Assembly (NCBI GenBank): GCA_037178855.1
Contig: JASJZC010000006.1
Coordinates: forward strand, 8,474,501-8,538,500
Source of the DNA: Oscheius sp. JU75
Taxonomy: Eukaryota; Nematoda; Chromadorea; Rhabditida; Rhabditidae
DNA length: 64,000 nt
Direction: 5' to 3'
The position numbers and the translations under genes are program-made. The notes under the pieces were generated by a model. It was not told where the DNA came from. It did no database searches and saw only the letters and a list, made by a program, of their open reading frames with translations. Positions 42,033 to 53,295 of the stretch are shown here, piece by piece (the first letter of the stretch is position 1; every line of letters starts with the position of its first letter).

Positions 42033-42838
42033 TCTGGAGATAGTGATGAGTCAAGGAAGCGAAAGGAGACAGAAGAGGAGTGAATAAGACATAGAACAAG
42101 ACGCGAACTTGAGTCACGTTTAGAAACAGATCACCGCTTTTCTAATCAAGCCATTAGTTTGCAGTTGTGACTACCGGCTATGATCTCTTATCAAAATCAG
42201 GGTCAAATTCTTGAAAGTTTTTCTGGATGACGAATTTTCTCAAAGAGAAACAGTGTCAGAGAGACAGGATAGGGAGAGAGATGGAGAAGACGGTGATAGA
42301 GAAACAGAGAGACACCGACAGGGGTTTAGTGCTTACTTGTAAACTAAACAATACTCTACTTTTACTTTTTAAAAAAGAAATGCTTAAAAAAGAGTAGCAT
42401 ATAGACAATTGTTGACCCCGCCACGTCCGTTGTTTACAATCGGTCCCCCACACACACAAACATTCTCTTTTAGCGACACGGATAACGCTGACAAATACAG
42501 AGACAGGAAGAAATGTTCGAAAAGTCACGTAGACAGTTGCATAAATATTTCCAATAGTCATGTATCAAGTTCAAATACTATTAGAGAGTCTAAAAAACTC
42601 TTTTCCCCAACTGACAGTATGAGACGAGGAAGAGATCAAAGGTTTATGACAAAAGCATAGATCACAGTAGCATCGAGCACATCTGGGAATCCCCGACTGG
42701 GATCAGTCAATTGCCATATGAACAAGAACGTCTGAATTGTTCTCTGGAAAGTACGTTTTAGATTACAAAAACGTTTGTTCTGAGTGGAAACCGATCCTGA
42801 CCCCTTGAGATCCATAGTCGAAGCACTAACTGACTACG
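42033..42838. other. Spacer upstream of the cysteine-synthase-like gene
   Basis: No coding exon supported. Contains the promoter of the PLP-enzyme gene and the 3' end of the zinc-finger gene. A short GAGACAGA tract lies at about 42250-42320. Confidence 0.35.
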
Positions 42839-43939
42839 CTATGCGGCGAAAACGCGTCCGGCCTGATCGAGACCTTGATTTCGGAACCTTGCTTTCAACT
42901 TACTCCGTTTCGCCAAAGAAACTTTGTAGTAGACGGCGTATGAAGGGAGCTGTGCTGAAGTGTCCACATCCTCCTGGAGCATTCTGAAGAAGTATTCTGT
43001 CTCTCTGTCTCTCAGTCTGCGTGCCTCTGTCTCTCTGTCACAACGCTGTAATAGAAATGGTATCTTACGAGTGACACGCCGTTCCGGGAAAGCACTCCTC
43101 GATCTTCTGGTCGAAAATTGCTTTCTCGACCGGTGACCTAGAAGAAAAATCTTGTATTCCCATATGTGTAGTTACTTGAAAACTGGGTAGAGATGAGTCT
43201 CCATCTTGTTGTTGTGAGCGATCGGTATGTGCTTAAACATTGGCATTGGACGGAGACAGGAGAAATCGCAGAGGAGGCAGGAGTAGCTAGATGGAATTGA
43301 ATTGAGAAGAAAGAGTAGCTCACGTAATGTCGTAGTTCAGATGGAGAAGGATGTGTTTTGCCTTGACGGCCCATTCTGGCTTCTTCGAAGCCCTCAGCTC
43401 TTCTCCACAATGCTGACAGACCAGGCTATCCGAGCAAGAGCGATCCGCCAGGGGAGTCTGGGTGGTGTCCGAGAAGTTTCGTCGAATCTGCAATCGATTG
43501 TTCATTAGATACTACCTCTGAATGGACAGAGAGAGAGAGAGTGAGATACAGAAAAACAGAGTTTAGAGAGACAGAGAGTAAGAGAGGGAGACGGAGGGAC
43601 AGAAGACAGGGACATAGAGAGACAGAGTGGCAGAAAGACAGAGCTACAGACAGAGAAACAGAGATTGTCTTACCTTGACCATCGTCACAGGACAATACCC
43701 ATACTTTGCCTCAAACTCTTCTTTGGATAGTATTTCCACTTCGTGCTCATCTTTATACCTGGCGTCCTGAAAACAAGCCCCAATTTTTTTTTAAAGAAGT
43801 CAAAATCTACCATATAGAACTTCAAATAATCAGCATTATCTACATTGTGGCAGCTGACTACCAAAGTCAGCTCACTGTCGCCCTGTTCCGATATCGAAGG
43901 AGCTGAAGATGGTCCCGGCTGCGATGAAATGAGGTCCAT
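42839..43939 (-). CDS. C2H2-like zinc-finger protein
   Basis: Six exons read downward; the first two are 43811-43939 and 43674-43766. The protein starts MDLISSQPGPSSAPSISEQG. Two adjacent zinc-binding patterns are visible: VCQHCGEELRA...KHILLHL (C-x2-C-x18-H-x3-H) and YSCLLCDFSCLRPMPMFKHI with a following IAHN (C-x2-C-x11-H-x4-H), joined by a short linker. A basic C-terminus ends LDQAGRVFAA. Nucleic-acid binding is inferred from the fingers. It shares a roughly 400-bp divergent promoter region with the SLC26 gene. A long GACAGA-type tract (43525-43665) fills the intron between exons 2 and 3. Confidence 0.7.
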
Positions 43940-44342
43940 GCTGAATTTCACAATTTACATGATTTTAAGGGTCAGAAAAAAGGTACAAACTGGTTTTTCA
44001 GCTGCAACGACGCAACTTTGCGTCTCGTTGCGTACGCCATTTTCTGATAGGCAAACCATAAACAATTGAGGGGGAGAAAAATACCCGACACTATAAAGAA
44101 CGACGTGTTCTCGCAAAAGAGACAGGCCAAGTAATCAAATCTCATTGAAAACAATCGACGAACGATTGTTTTGCGCCGAATAATCGGTCGGGTTTTTCGT
44201 CATGTCTGCTCTCCCTCTTTCCCAAACCCATTTACATAAGCGAATCTGTGTACATGATACCGGGCAAGCATATAGATGCCGCCGACGACGTCCCACCACG
44301 TGGAGCTACATATTACTGTAAGATTTTGGTCGATTGCAGATC
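43940..44342. promoter_or_regulatory. Divergent promoter region between zinc-finger and SLC26 genes
   Basis: 403 bp without coding sequence. At 44007-44036 lies a near-perfect hairpin, ACGACGCAACTTTGCGTCTC followed by GTTGCGTACG, the same motif as in the 38.5-kb spacer. The SLC26 leader acceptor GATTGCAG ends at 44339. Confidence 0.45.
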
Positions 44343-47300
44343 ATGAACAGAATCCAGGACGGGACGGATTGCACCAAGGATGTCAAGGAGGAGGCTGTCA
44401 TAGATATTGGTGGCCTGGTCAGGCCACCGATGAATCAGCAACAGTTTGATGACAAGTTCTCGTACCATCGCCCACATGAGCCGTCGGAAGAAGTTCCTAG
44501 GAGACTGATCAAGTTAGCTAGAAAGTGAGTGGACAGAGGGTCAGAGAGACAGGAAGACTGAGAGATAGAGAGACAAGGAGACAAGGAGGCAGAGTGACAG
44601 AGAGCCAGAGAAACCGAGAAATAGAGAGACAGAGAGATTGAGAGACAGTCACAATCTTTCAGTTACTACCATCCCTTCACCTCATTTGCCGCCTTCAAAT
44701 ATGCCTTTCTCCACTTTTTCCCCATCCTCGACTGGCTACCTCGATACAGATGGAAGGAAGATTTTGTCTACGATCTGATAGGCGGACTGACTGTTGGAAT
44801 CATGCACGTCCCCAACGGTAACTCTCTCTGTCTCTTTATATGCCTGTTTCTATCTCCCTCTGTTTCTGCCTCTTTGTCTCTCTTGTTTCTCTTCCACAAC
44901 ACTACTTTAGGAGTAGCCTACGCTATGCTAGCCAAACAGGAAGCCGTTTCCGGACTATACATCTCCTTCTTCCCTGTCCTGATCTACATGCTTCTCGGCA
45001 CATCGAGGCACAACTCCATTGGGTCTTTCGCCGTCGTCGCTCTTATGACGGGACTGGCAGTGGACAGGTTGACGAAGGTGCACATGGTTTGGAGGGATTG
45101 ACTGTCAATTGCGCGTAGCGCTACGCGGTGGTTTGATTTCGCATTGACATAGTGAGCGCACTTGAAAACTGAAAATTGCCATTTCTCGGCTCAGGTCTAT
45201 CCAATTGCTCTCAAACTTTGTCCCATAGTTTTAACCATCTAGAATAAGCTTTAAAAAGTTTGGGGTTAACAGATTAAAAAATGAAATTTTCAAATTGTTT
45301 TATGTTGGCTTCTGGTTGCAAATGGCCCGCGAAAACAAGAGTGCTCTACAGAAACTGGACAATAGAAGACAGTGCAAAAACAGGGCAATAGAATTCCATA
45401 GGGAAATTGGGAAAGTCCAAACCATGCCTGACTTTTTACACTACCGTTACAATTCGACTTACTGCCCGGGTTTTCAGAAAACGTAACACGCACTACTCTT
45501 TCGCGCAATGATAAAGTCAGACACGGTTTAGGCTTTCCCAATTTGCCCACAGATATCTATTGCCTTGTTTTTGCACTGTCTTCTATAGTCCAGTTTTCGT
45601 AGAGTCCAACCACCTTTCTTTTCGCGGGTCGCCTTTTTACAAATAGATTTAATTTTTTAATAATAATTTGAGATAAGATTCAGGGCTCTGAGGACGAGGG
45701 AGTACAGAACGCGACAACCTACCCGACGCCGGCTGAAGTAGCTGCAGCCCTGACTGTCGGGATCGGGCTGGTACAGATCTTGATGGCTGTTCTGCGACTG
45801 TCCTTTCTGACAGCCTACCTCTCGGATCAGGTAGTCGCTGGCTTTTCCACGGGAGCCTCATGCCACGTCATAGCCTCACAGTTAAGACACATTTTCGGGC
45901 TGAGGAAGATGCCGGAGAGGGAAGGATACGGGAATATGATTCTGGTAATTGGGTCGAAGAGACAGCAACAATTTCTAGAAAGTGTACGATGTGGTGACTT
46001 ACATGCCGAATATTAACTGGGTCGCCTTCGGACTGTCGGCCTTCTCGGTACTCTTTCTGGTCCTTGGGAAGGAACTGGTCAATCCGTTGATCAAGAAGAA
46101 ACTGAAGATTGCCGTGCCTATTCCTTTCGAGTTATTGGCGGTATGTGCTTTTTTTCGGCGAGCTTATACAGAGCCTTCTGGACTTGTTCGCAAGCATTTC
46201 ATAAGGCTGTTACCCTGCGGGGGATCAAACCCGACACTTTGTGATTGCTAGTCCGAGGGCTTACCGGCTCCGCCATGCAGTAAAAGTCTCGCGCAGGCTA
46301 CAGGATATGCACGACTTACTGATTTCAGTTGCTCATTGGGACAACCATCTCATTCCTGTCTAACATTCACGAAGATCACGATGTCAAAATTGTCAAGCAC
46401 ATCCCGACTGGGTAATAGTACACAATATCCCAAAGACAATCGTCAGGCTACCTGTTCCTGCCCTCCCTCGACTGAATCTGATGGTCGAGTTGATTCCGGA
46501 CGCTATCGGGATCTCGATCGTGGCAGTGGCCATCCATTTCTCCCTGGCTAAAATGTTCGCCAAAAAGATGAAGTATAATATCGATTCGGGACAGGTAAGT
46601 CCTTTAGTATCATCGCGACATTCGGTAGGAACTTTACGCTCTCGGTCTGACCTGCCTCGGAAGTGGTTTCTTCCCAGTCTACCCACCGGCATGTTCTCTT
46701 GGTAGAACTCTTGTCTCTGTCTCTGCTGGCACCCGTACCCAGTTAGCTGGTCTTCCATCTGCGCTACTCATTTTCTCGTGTATTCTTTACCTGGGAAAGT
46801 TTCTCGAGCCACTTCCCATGGTACGTTTTGAAGAGACATAGACAGAGACAGTGACCCTTTCAGTGTGTCCTCGCCTCCATAACCACCGTCGCCATGTCCC
46901 AAATGTTCTTGAAGTTCAAAGAACTCGTCCGGCTTTGGCCTCTCTCGAAAATTGACTTTGTAGGTCGGACTAAAACACATTATCATTGTCTCCTAGAGCA
47001 TTTGGGTGGTGTCTTTCGCCGCTACAGCCTTCCTGGACGTGATGGAAGGCCTAGCTATTGCCATCTTCTTCGCTCTGTTCACTACAGTCATGAGAGAGCA
47101 GTGGCCTCGATGGCATCTGCTGGCCAATGTCAATGGAACCATGGATTACAGGGATTCCGAAAGATATCAGGATGTGTATTTCTTCAGAGTGAATGACTGT
47201 CACTGTCTCACAGAAAGAATTTTAGGGCATTTGTATCTTCCGCTTCGACTCACCCCTCCTCTTTACCAATGTGGACCGATTCAAGAAGACGATAAAGAAA

Positions 47301-47875
47301 GCCTATAGAGCTTGGGAAAAGTCTCATGAGTTTTATGTCCTGAAGACGGAAAGAGAAGCAATATTCCTCGATCCGGTGAAACTACAGGAGGAGCTGAAGA
47401 TGGCCAAAGAGGGGGAAGTCGAGAAAGGTAGGAAGAATGTAGAGAGACAGAGAGATAGCGAGACAAAGAGACAAAGAGACAGAGAGACAGAGAAGTTCAG
47501 AGCGTGGATGTTCTTACTCGACACTTTATCATCGACTGTTCCGGCTTCACCTTTGTCGATTCGATGGGTGTCAGTTCACTGAAAGAGGTCTTTTCTGACA
47601 TGCGGTCAGAAGGAATTCTGGTCTATTTTGCCGCATCCAAAGGTCTGTCACTCTGTCGTTCCCGCATTAAAAAGGTTCAGCCCCCCCTCCGCGAACTTTT
47701 CGAACAGAGTGGCTTCTATTCTTTTGTGGCAAAGGCCAACTTCTACCCAACAATTCGGGACGCGGTGGCCATCGCTAGGAGAAGACAACTGGCGACGGGT
47801 GACCAACATGACGCCCTCTACTCTCCCGAACACGATCGGTTGTCGGAAATTGTGTCTAGTCATCCGATGCATTGA
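44343..47875 (+). CDS. SLC26-family anion transporter with STAS domain
   Basis: Multi-pass plasma-membrane anion exchanger/channel (sulfate, oxalate, chloride or bicarbonate in the family). Twelve exons: 44343-44524, 44663-44817, 44911-45077, 45684-45944, 45979-46140, 46329-46411, 46447-46594, 46629-46820, 46864-46959, 46997-47188, 47226-47438, 47501-47875. They join in phase to 741 aa, the usual length. Signature segments: ILDWLPRYRW, DLIGGLTVGIMHVPNGVAYA, LYISFFPVLIYMLLGTSRHN, IGSFAVVALMTG, GFSTGASCHVIASQLRH, and SGFFPVYPPACSLGRTLV in the second half of the transmembrane unit. The C-terminal STAS domain has FIIDCSGFTFVDSMGVSSL. Substrate cannot be told. The 606-bp third intron carries a long foldback and a 16-bp palindrome; the fifth holds a tRNA-like element. 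Confidence 0.93.
45112..45127. repeat. 16-bp perfect palindrome CGCGTAGCGCTACGCG
   Basis: Perfect self-complementary sequence in the third SLC26 intron, about 190 bp before the long foldback. It may be part of a decayed mobile element. Confidence 0.6.
45313..45640. mobile_element. Long foldback (MITE-like) in an SLC26 intron
   Basis: The left arm (about 45321-45432) contains CCCGCGAAAA, AGAAGACAGTGCAAAAACA and AAATTGGGAAAG. The right arm (about 45498-45632) is the inverse with about 85-90 percent identity by eye. The loop is about 65 bp. Such long paired arms suggest a fairly recent foldback insertion; transcripts through this intron would form a long hairpin. Confidence 0.75.
46213..46280 (-). 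repeat. tRNA-derived SINE-like element in an SLC26 intron
   Basis: Minus strand: TGGCGGAGCCGGTAAGCCC (A-box-like) then GTCGGGTTTGATCCCCC (B-box-like), with short pairing ends CTGC/GCAG. One of the more complete copies. Confidence 0.65.
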
Positions 47876-47943
47876 AATGATTCTTGTTGTTATGAGTCGT
47901 TAGCAATGTAATGTTCGAGCAGAATTGAGGCGTGGCTTGCTCC

Positions 47944-48425
47944 AAATGGCGCAATCGGTTAGAGCTTCGACTATAGTCTGTTTTCAACAAATAGCGGTAG
48001 TGAGGCAATTCTTTAAAGGTTTTTCGAAAACGAAAATTTGGGTCTCACCACGATTTGCGCCCCAACAAAAAGCCAATTCTTCTAACTCCTAAATTAAAAT
48101 TGAATTTTCATGGGTTTTCAGTTTCCCTTTCGTAATTCCGACCTCATCTTCAAATTCTGCGTATGTAAATACCTACATGCCGCCAAAAAATGGTTAAAAA
48201 ATCATGGATTAAAGAGCGCAGAAACGTCTTCGGCTGGAACATAGCAGTTTGGAATTTTCTGGAAAAAAAGATGCTGGAAAAATGGTGAAAAATGGAAAAT
48301 GGGAAAATTTCTTCTTCGCGCGCAACACCGAGCTTCGGGCGCTCAAAGTGAGGTGCCGCTATTCGTTGGGGGGAGGAGGATGTGGACTATACGGATCCAA
48401 AGAGGTCGGGTTCAATCCCTAATCT
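47944..48425 (+). repeat. tRNA-like element apparently split by a TIR element
   Basis: An A-box half (AATGGCGCAATCGGTTAGAG, then TTCGACTATA) lies before the TIR element and a B-box half (GGTCGGGTTCAATCCCTAA) after it. GACTATA occurs at both junctions (47969-47975 and 48385-48391). This looks like a tRNA-derived element interrupted by the insertion. Confidence 0.5.
47985..48368. mobile_element. MITE-like element with CAACRAATAGCGG terminal inverted repeats
   Basis: Begins CAACAAATAGCGG and ends CCGCTATTCGTTG, nearly perfect inverted ends, about 384 bp, with no coding capacity. The same termini, extended to CAACGAAAAGCGGCAC, bound a second copy at 59507-59694. Confidence 0.65.
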
Positions 48426-48781
48426 CGTTAAAACTTTTTTAAACTTTATATGAAACGATCAGAGTGTCTTGTGATAGTTTCGGTTCAATTTTGTGGTCAC
48501 GTTTTTCAGTTATTCAGGTCAGAGTCACCATGTTCCTCAGTCATTGCCGTCGAGTCCAAGGAGCACCAAACTCTTTAAACAAACTTACAAGAGAAGGGGG
48601 TCGCCGACGCGATTCTCCCCTGATCAAACACGCGTTTTTCAGTCAGCTCAGCTGGGGGCATTGATTCATTTTAACAACTTACAAAATACACCAAAAGAAT
48701 GTAGAGTAATACGTGTTGCTGTTGCAAAGTTAGGCGGTTTCCCGTAGTTGATGACCCGATAAGGTATGCAGTGAAATCCAT

Positions 48782-49317
48782 TCAAAAATGAAGACTGATA
48801 CTGCTCCAGGCGAGAAACGCGATGACGCCGAGGAAGATTCCGACTGCTAGCTGAAAAAAATGTGATTGATCCGGTGTTTGTCCGGCAGAGCTGGGATGAA
48901 ACATAACGGGCCAAAAATCATGTTCTGTAAAGTTGTAAAGCAGATCAAGGGCTACAACTTTGCAGAACATCGAATAGTTCAAAGATGCTGCCTTCAGCTT
49001 GAAAAAGAACCCTATTTTAGACTGGAGATAGCTCCACCGCTAGTCTCGCCCGTACTGCCTCGGCTGACCCAAAAGGAAGTCTACGAAATTGTACGGGAGT
49101 GACCAGCGGAGAATACTCCGGACTCATTATTCAAGATCAAGCAATGGTTTTCTAGCCTTCGATATTCTACAAAGTTGTAGAGGGCGACAGCTTTACAGAA
49201 CATAACCAAACCTACCAGAACGCCGAAGACGAAGGTGTACTTCTGGCAGCGGGCAGCGTCGAAGGTGCTCCGGGACATCTCCTTCGGAGGCTCGAAATGT
49301 ACGGTAAAGGCCGTCAT
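48782..49317 (-). CDS. Small single-pass membrane protein of 56 aa
   Basis: Two exons (49216-49317, 48782-48850) join in phase to 56 aa. The N-terminal half is soluble and charged (MTAFTVHFEPPKEMSRSTFD), then one hydrophobic segment spans the junction (FVFGVLLAVGIFLGVIAFLA) and the end is SSISLHF. Family not recognised; topology cannot be decided. The 365-bp intron consists largely of hairpin-family copies 5 and 6. Splice sites are good (GTAGGT, TTTTTTCAG), which supports the model despite the short length. Confidence 0.6.
48914..49020. repeat. Hairpin repeat family, copy 5
   Basis: ATGTTCTGTAAAGTTGTAAA with inverse CTACAACTTTGCAGAACATC, separated by 17 bp, in the intron of the 56-aa gene. 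Confidence 0.65.
49150..49206. repeat. Hairpin repeat family, copy 6
   Basis: GATATTCTACAAAGTTGTAG with inverse CAGCTTTACAGAACAT. Shares the intron with copy 5, so the intron holds two insertions or one rearranged unit. Confidence 0.55.
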
Positions 49318-50394
49318 GATCAGAAGAGACAGAAATGAGTGATGAACTTATCGCGAGAAAGTAAACAGGCGGGGGTGGAGTCACCAAGAGAGAGAAAGTT
49401 TGTTGACCGCTACTTTTTCGAAATTCCTACCCTATGTGTAGGAGGAAAGGGTCAAAAGCAAAGAGATAAGGTAAGGTGGAATGTTGAAAGAGCGGAGAAC
49501 GGAATTCTCCAAGCAACCCGAAGCCCCCATTGACGACTATGACAAAGAATCGAAGGGTGTTGAACAAAACTGCTGGGGAAGACTAATCAACGGGAAAGAG
49601 AACAGTTCAGAGATTTTGCTCCTTTCCGGGAAGAATATCAAAACTTACATTTCAACTTCTGAAAGTGCCTCATTTAATATTTCAACTACGGTATACTGCT
49701 CCTGCAAGATAGAGAAACAAATTGATAGAGGGACAAAGAAACTGATAGACAGAGAGATAGTATCTGCCAACCCCTGTTCTTTTCTTTTTACGGCAGTGAG
49801 TCTAGTCCATTCTTTCCCCATGTTCTCTCATGTAATCGAGCTCTTTCTGTACCCCTTCTTGTCCTTCTTTTTAATGTCTCATCCTGTCACTCTACAACCC
49901 ACACCTGTCAACCGTCCATCTTTTTTCGTGCCTCTCCTTCGGCCTATCTGTTATGCTGTCTCTGTCAGTCGGTCTCATCTCATCTTATTTTTGTCAATTC
50001 GTTCACCTTTTATAGTACAGTCAGTATCTTCATCAATGTTCTTTTCAATCGGTCCATTTCCTCTCATTCCAGTCTGTTCTTGTCAGACAGTCGTCTCTTA
50101 CTTGGTTTTAGACATTTTCTCCTTATCACTCTGCCTTCTTGAACTACCAAACATAAGCCTCCGTGCCAGAACTAACTGAGCATCGATTTCTCCAACTGGA
50201 TATACCGATTAACAGGTCTAGTTGACAGAACTGCTTTTGGCTCTAGACAAGCTGGCAAACCATCAAGTTTCTGATTCGATTTTTGCTTGCTTTCCGAAGC
50301 GATGATCCTGTCATTATTGTAAAATATGACAACTTTCTGGAAGAGAGTCGCAAGGGACAGCAATATAAATCAGCTGGGCTACCTCTCTTATCCT

Positions 50395-50495
50395 TCTAGC
50401 TCTTGGACTCTCCGAGTGTACTTCCGCCTGAACTCATTCTTGTCATAGTTGTCCTCTCTGACATCATGTCGTTATAAATATAGTCATCAGAATTC
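50395..50495 (-). CDS. Possible terminal exon of an unknown minus-strand gene
   Basis: After CTTTTCAG the frame reads NSDDYIYNDMMSERTTMTRM, a Gly/Ser stretch and a stop. The composition looks like the cytosolic tail of a membrane protein, but no preceding exon was located, so this may be chance. Confidence 0.25.
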
Positions 50496-51269
50496 TGAAA
50501 AGGCGCTCCGTGAAGTCTTTGACAATAAATTTTAAAGTGATCTCGTCTTCTTCTCATTGCATTTCCGCCCCCTCTCTCCGTGTTTTGTCCCTTCCCTAAG
50601 AGATTGTGTTAGTCGAGAGAGAGATAGAGAGCTCCTCTACTTTAACGACCTATGTCGGACCCATTACCCTGCCAGATCTCCATGGTTCTTATGTAATATG
50701 TGCCCTGCCGGGCTTGATGTCACCTTCGAAAACTCGTGTGTGTGTGGCACAGAGCCCTATAATGAGAGTCGAAACGTCGTTGCAAACTAATGAAATCCCC
50801 GTAATTCATTAGTGTCACACCCAAATATTTGTGTGTGAATGGCTTTTCATCAGTCCAGAGCCTCGTTCTCTCTTGACCCAAAGATTCATCTCTGTCTCTG
50901 TATCTCTGACTCTATCTCTTGCCTTATCCCATTGTTCATTCCAGCGTCAACTCTCGTCTTTTTCGATAGAGTAGTCCAGCTGTGAAAGTATCTCGAATAT
51001 TCTATGGTCACTTTTGTTTTGTCCCCTCTGTTTTGAGACTGCAGGTAAGCGGCGATTCATGTCTCCTGTCTATTAGTCGGGCATGTCCGCCCACCCTCCT
51101 CATTTATCCACCTTCACTCTGCATCTTCTTAGTCTCGCCGAGTGACCCTACCTCGTACCTATTAATGCTCCACTGGTAGTATTGCTGAGGCTCCAATAAA
51201 TACTGGAAATAGCGCCTCCCTCGCTGTCCCCTTCGAATAACCTGTTGGAAAAACGCGAAATCTTTTCCG

Positions 51270-51335
51270 CGTGACTCAGTCGGTAACAGCTTCGACTATG
51301 ACGCAGGTGGTATCGGGTTCGATCCCCAAGTCTGA
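51270..51335 (+). repeat. tRNA-derived SINE-like element
   Basis: GACTCAGTCGGTAACAGC (A-box-like), a CTTCGACTATGACG middle, and TCGGGTTCGATCCCC (perfect B-box). The middle resembles the element at 47944. Confidence 0.65.
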
Positions 51336-52071
51336 GAAAAATGGCTATAGTTCCAGCATAATTTTTGCAAACCGAATTTGAGCAGGTTTTGGGGCATGCA
51401 CACTGCTCTTTGGTAGTATAGCCTAGGCTCCAATAATGCCCGAAATAGCGCCTCGTGCCCCCATGGCCTCCTAATTCCGTCCATCCTAGTAGAGAGAGAC
51501 ACTGCTTTTTCTGACGTCACTGTGGCTTGCGAGGGCGCGAGAGCCCTGTTCTCAGGTGGTATCCCCTTGTAAACACGGGTCTGGATGATGTTGCTATTTG
51601 GCTTTTCATGAAAATTCATCAAGGTAGGGCAGGTGTAACAAAACAACGAGAAGAATCACCTGTTCGATGTGGTCTTTAGCCTCTCTGACTTCACATAAAC
51701 CAAATTGAGACTTAGTCTAAACACACAGAGAGTCTTTGCAGAAGACAATCAGAACCCAATCCAATTTCCAGTGTTCCTCATCTCGTTACCTTGCCATTCT
51801 TTCCTTGGGTCTTCAGATTTTTGTTCTAGAGCCCTCATAATTTGAACCGGGAGGAAGAGATCCGCCGGCGTCACTCTGATTCCATCAGGCTACTGACCAC
51901 TTTGACTTCTATTCCTCAATGTCTAAGACGTATATTCGGAGACGAAGAGATAAAATTGTACGCCTGGCTGCTTCGTTCGTTGTTCTCTTCGAATGTCTGT
52001 GTATTAGGTTCTTAGCAGTGTTTCAGTAGCACCTAGGAATTCTGGACGTTCAAATTGAATCGTACTTTGTC

Positions 52072-52136
52072 CGCTTGACGCAGTCGGTTAGCACTCCTAC
52101 TGCGGATCATAAGGTCTCTGGTTCGATCCCCAAGCG
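52072..52136 (+). repeat. tRNA-derived element with paired ends
   Basis: CGCTTGACGCAGTCGGTTAG at the 5' end, CTGGTTCGATCCCCAAGCG at the 3' end. CGCTTG pairs with CAAGCG like an acceptor stem. It is the most tRNA-like copy in the window, but the anticodon and T arms do not fold cleanly, so I call it tRNA-derived rather than a tRNA gene. Confidence 0.6.
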
Positions 52137-53295
52137 TGATAAAAGTTGGTTCCGGCAATCATAAGCCAGATTTTGCCTCACTTTTCACTGGGAGAAAGTC
52201 ACTAGGTCCCGACAGGCTCTAAAGCAACAGACAAGAGCACGTGAAGGGGCTTCTCTATATTCATAAGTCGTTGTTTACTAGGAGACATCCAGGTGGGAAA
52301 AAGTCGTCTAAATAGAGGTCCATTGCTTAATGCGCCTTGTTGGGAATATCTTTGTCCGGCGGATAATGTTTCTAAGCTGTTTGTCTTTTCCTCCTCCTCC
52401 CCAAAAAGGCCGCCAACACCCTCAACTTCCAGAAAAATGCGTCAGAGAGGGAGTCAGAGCGTGACCAGAAGGTGTGCTTCCACGCACCTCAATTGTGTTA
52501 GTAACGCCCAGTTGCTCCAGGCTCGGACCAGTTCTCTATCTTTTTCACTCTCCAAGTTCTATTCCATTCCAATTAGTCACAAGTACTGCGAAAATTGAAA
52601 AGTCTTCGCAGTGGTGAAGTCTAATAAGAAATTTGCAGCTGGAACGCTCTTTTCGGAATTTTCTGCTCCCCTCGCCTTTCTTCAAGCTTCTCACTTTTAT
52701 TTTTAGAGTGTAAAGTCTAAAATGAGGTTAGAAGGAGGGAGGAGGGGGAGGAAGCTGATCCCGTTTTGATGCAATGCTCTTTTCACAGCACGAATACACT
52801 TTTGATCCCAAAGAGACAGAGAAAAAGAGATAGAGAGTTCTGTTCAGACTATAGACCACAGTTTACAATTAATCTTATGCACTAGCTCATTTCTCCCTAC
52901 TTTTTCCTCTAATTGCAAAAACTTACTCTTTTCCACCTGTCCCCGATCGTCAGAATCCTCCGAAATAGCCTTAGCGGTAAAGAGAGTCTACGTAGGTAAG
53001 ATCCCACGCAACCATTTGCATTCCTCCCTAAGACAGAAACCCTTTTCCACTCCTTTGCCTTTGATCGTTCGTTGGCGACAGGGTTGTCGTTTTTGCTATA
53101 CGAAGTAGGCTATTTCGGGCCCCCGATTACTATTTTCGTCTAACGTGACTTTCGACACCGTTCGAGCTCGAGCCCTTCCGGACACCTCGTTGTGCGTCAT
53201 TAACATCAGCCACTACTTTGTGTCCTTCCTTCCTCCCCCCTCACTCCCTCAACTTTTTACGTGTCTTTCAGGGAGTGAAGGAGAGACAGAGAGAG

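Larger units (their letters stand above)
47876..48781. other. Repeat-rich spacer after SLC26
   Basis: No gene seen. It contains a tRNA-like half (47944-47976), a TIR element (47985-48368) and a B-box-like piece (48404-48420). It ends at the 3' end of the small minus-strand gene. Confidence 0.4.
49318..53295. other. Nearly gene-free 4-kb region
   Basis: No convincing multi-exon gene. A minus-strand exon-like frame at about 50395-50495 follows a CTTTTCAG acceptor and reads NSDDYIYNDMMSERTTMTRM before a stop, so it could be the last exon of a gene whose other exons I cannot find. Two good tRNA-like elements lie at 51270 and 52072. Long pyrimidine-rich stretches (about 49780-50160 and 50860-51180) have open frames with low-complexity translations that I regard as non-coding. 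Confidence 0.4.

Noticed and set aside
49481-50179. 232-codon plus-strand open frame in the gene-poor region
   Set aside because: Mostly Ser/Phe/Leu/Pro from a pyrimidine-rich tract, with no splice context and no recognisable domain.
52072-52136. True tRNA gene
   Set aside because: A- and B-boxes and a 6-bp terminal stem are present, but the T arm and anticodon arm do not form standard 5-bp stems, so I treat it as tRNA-derived.
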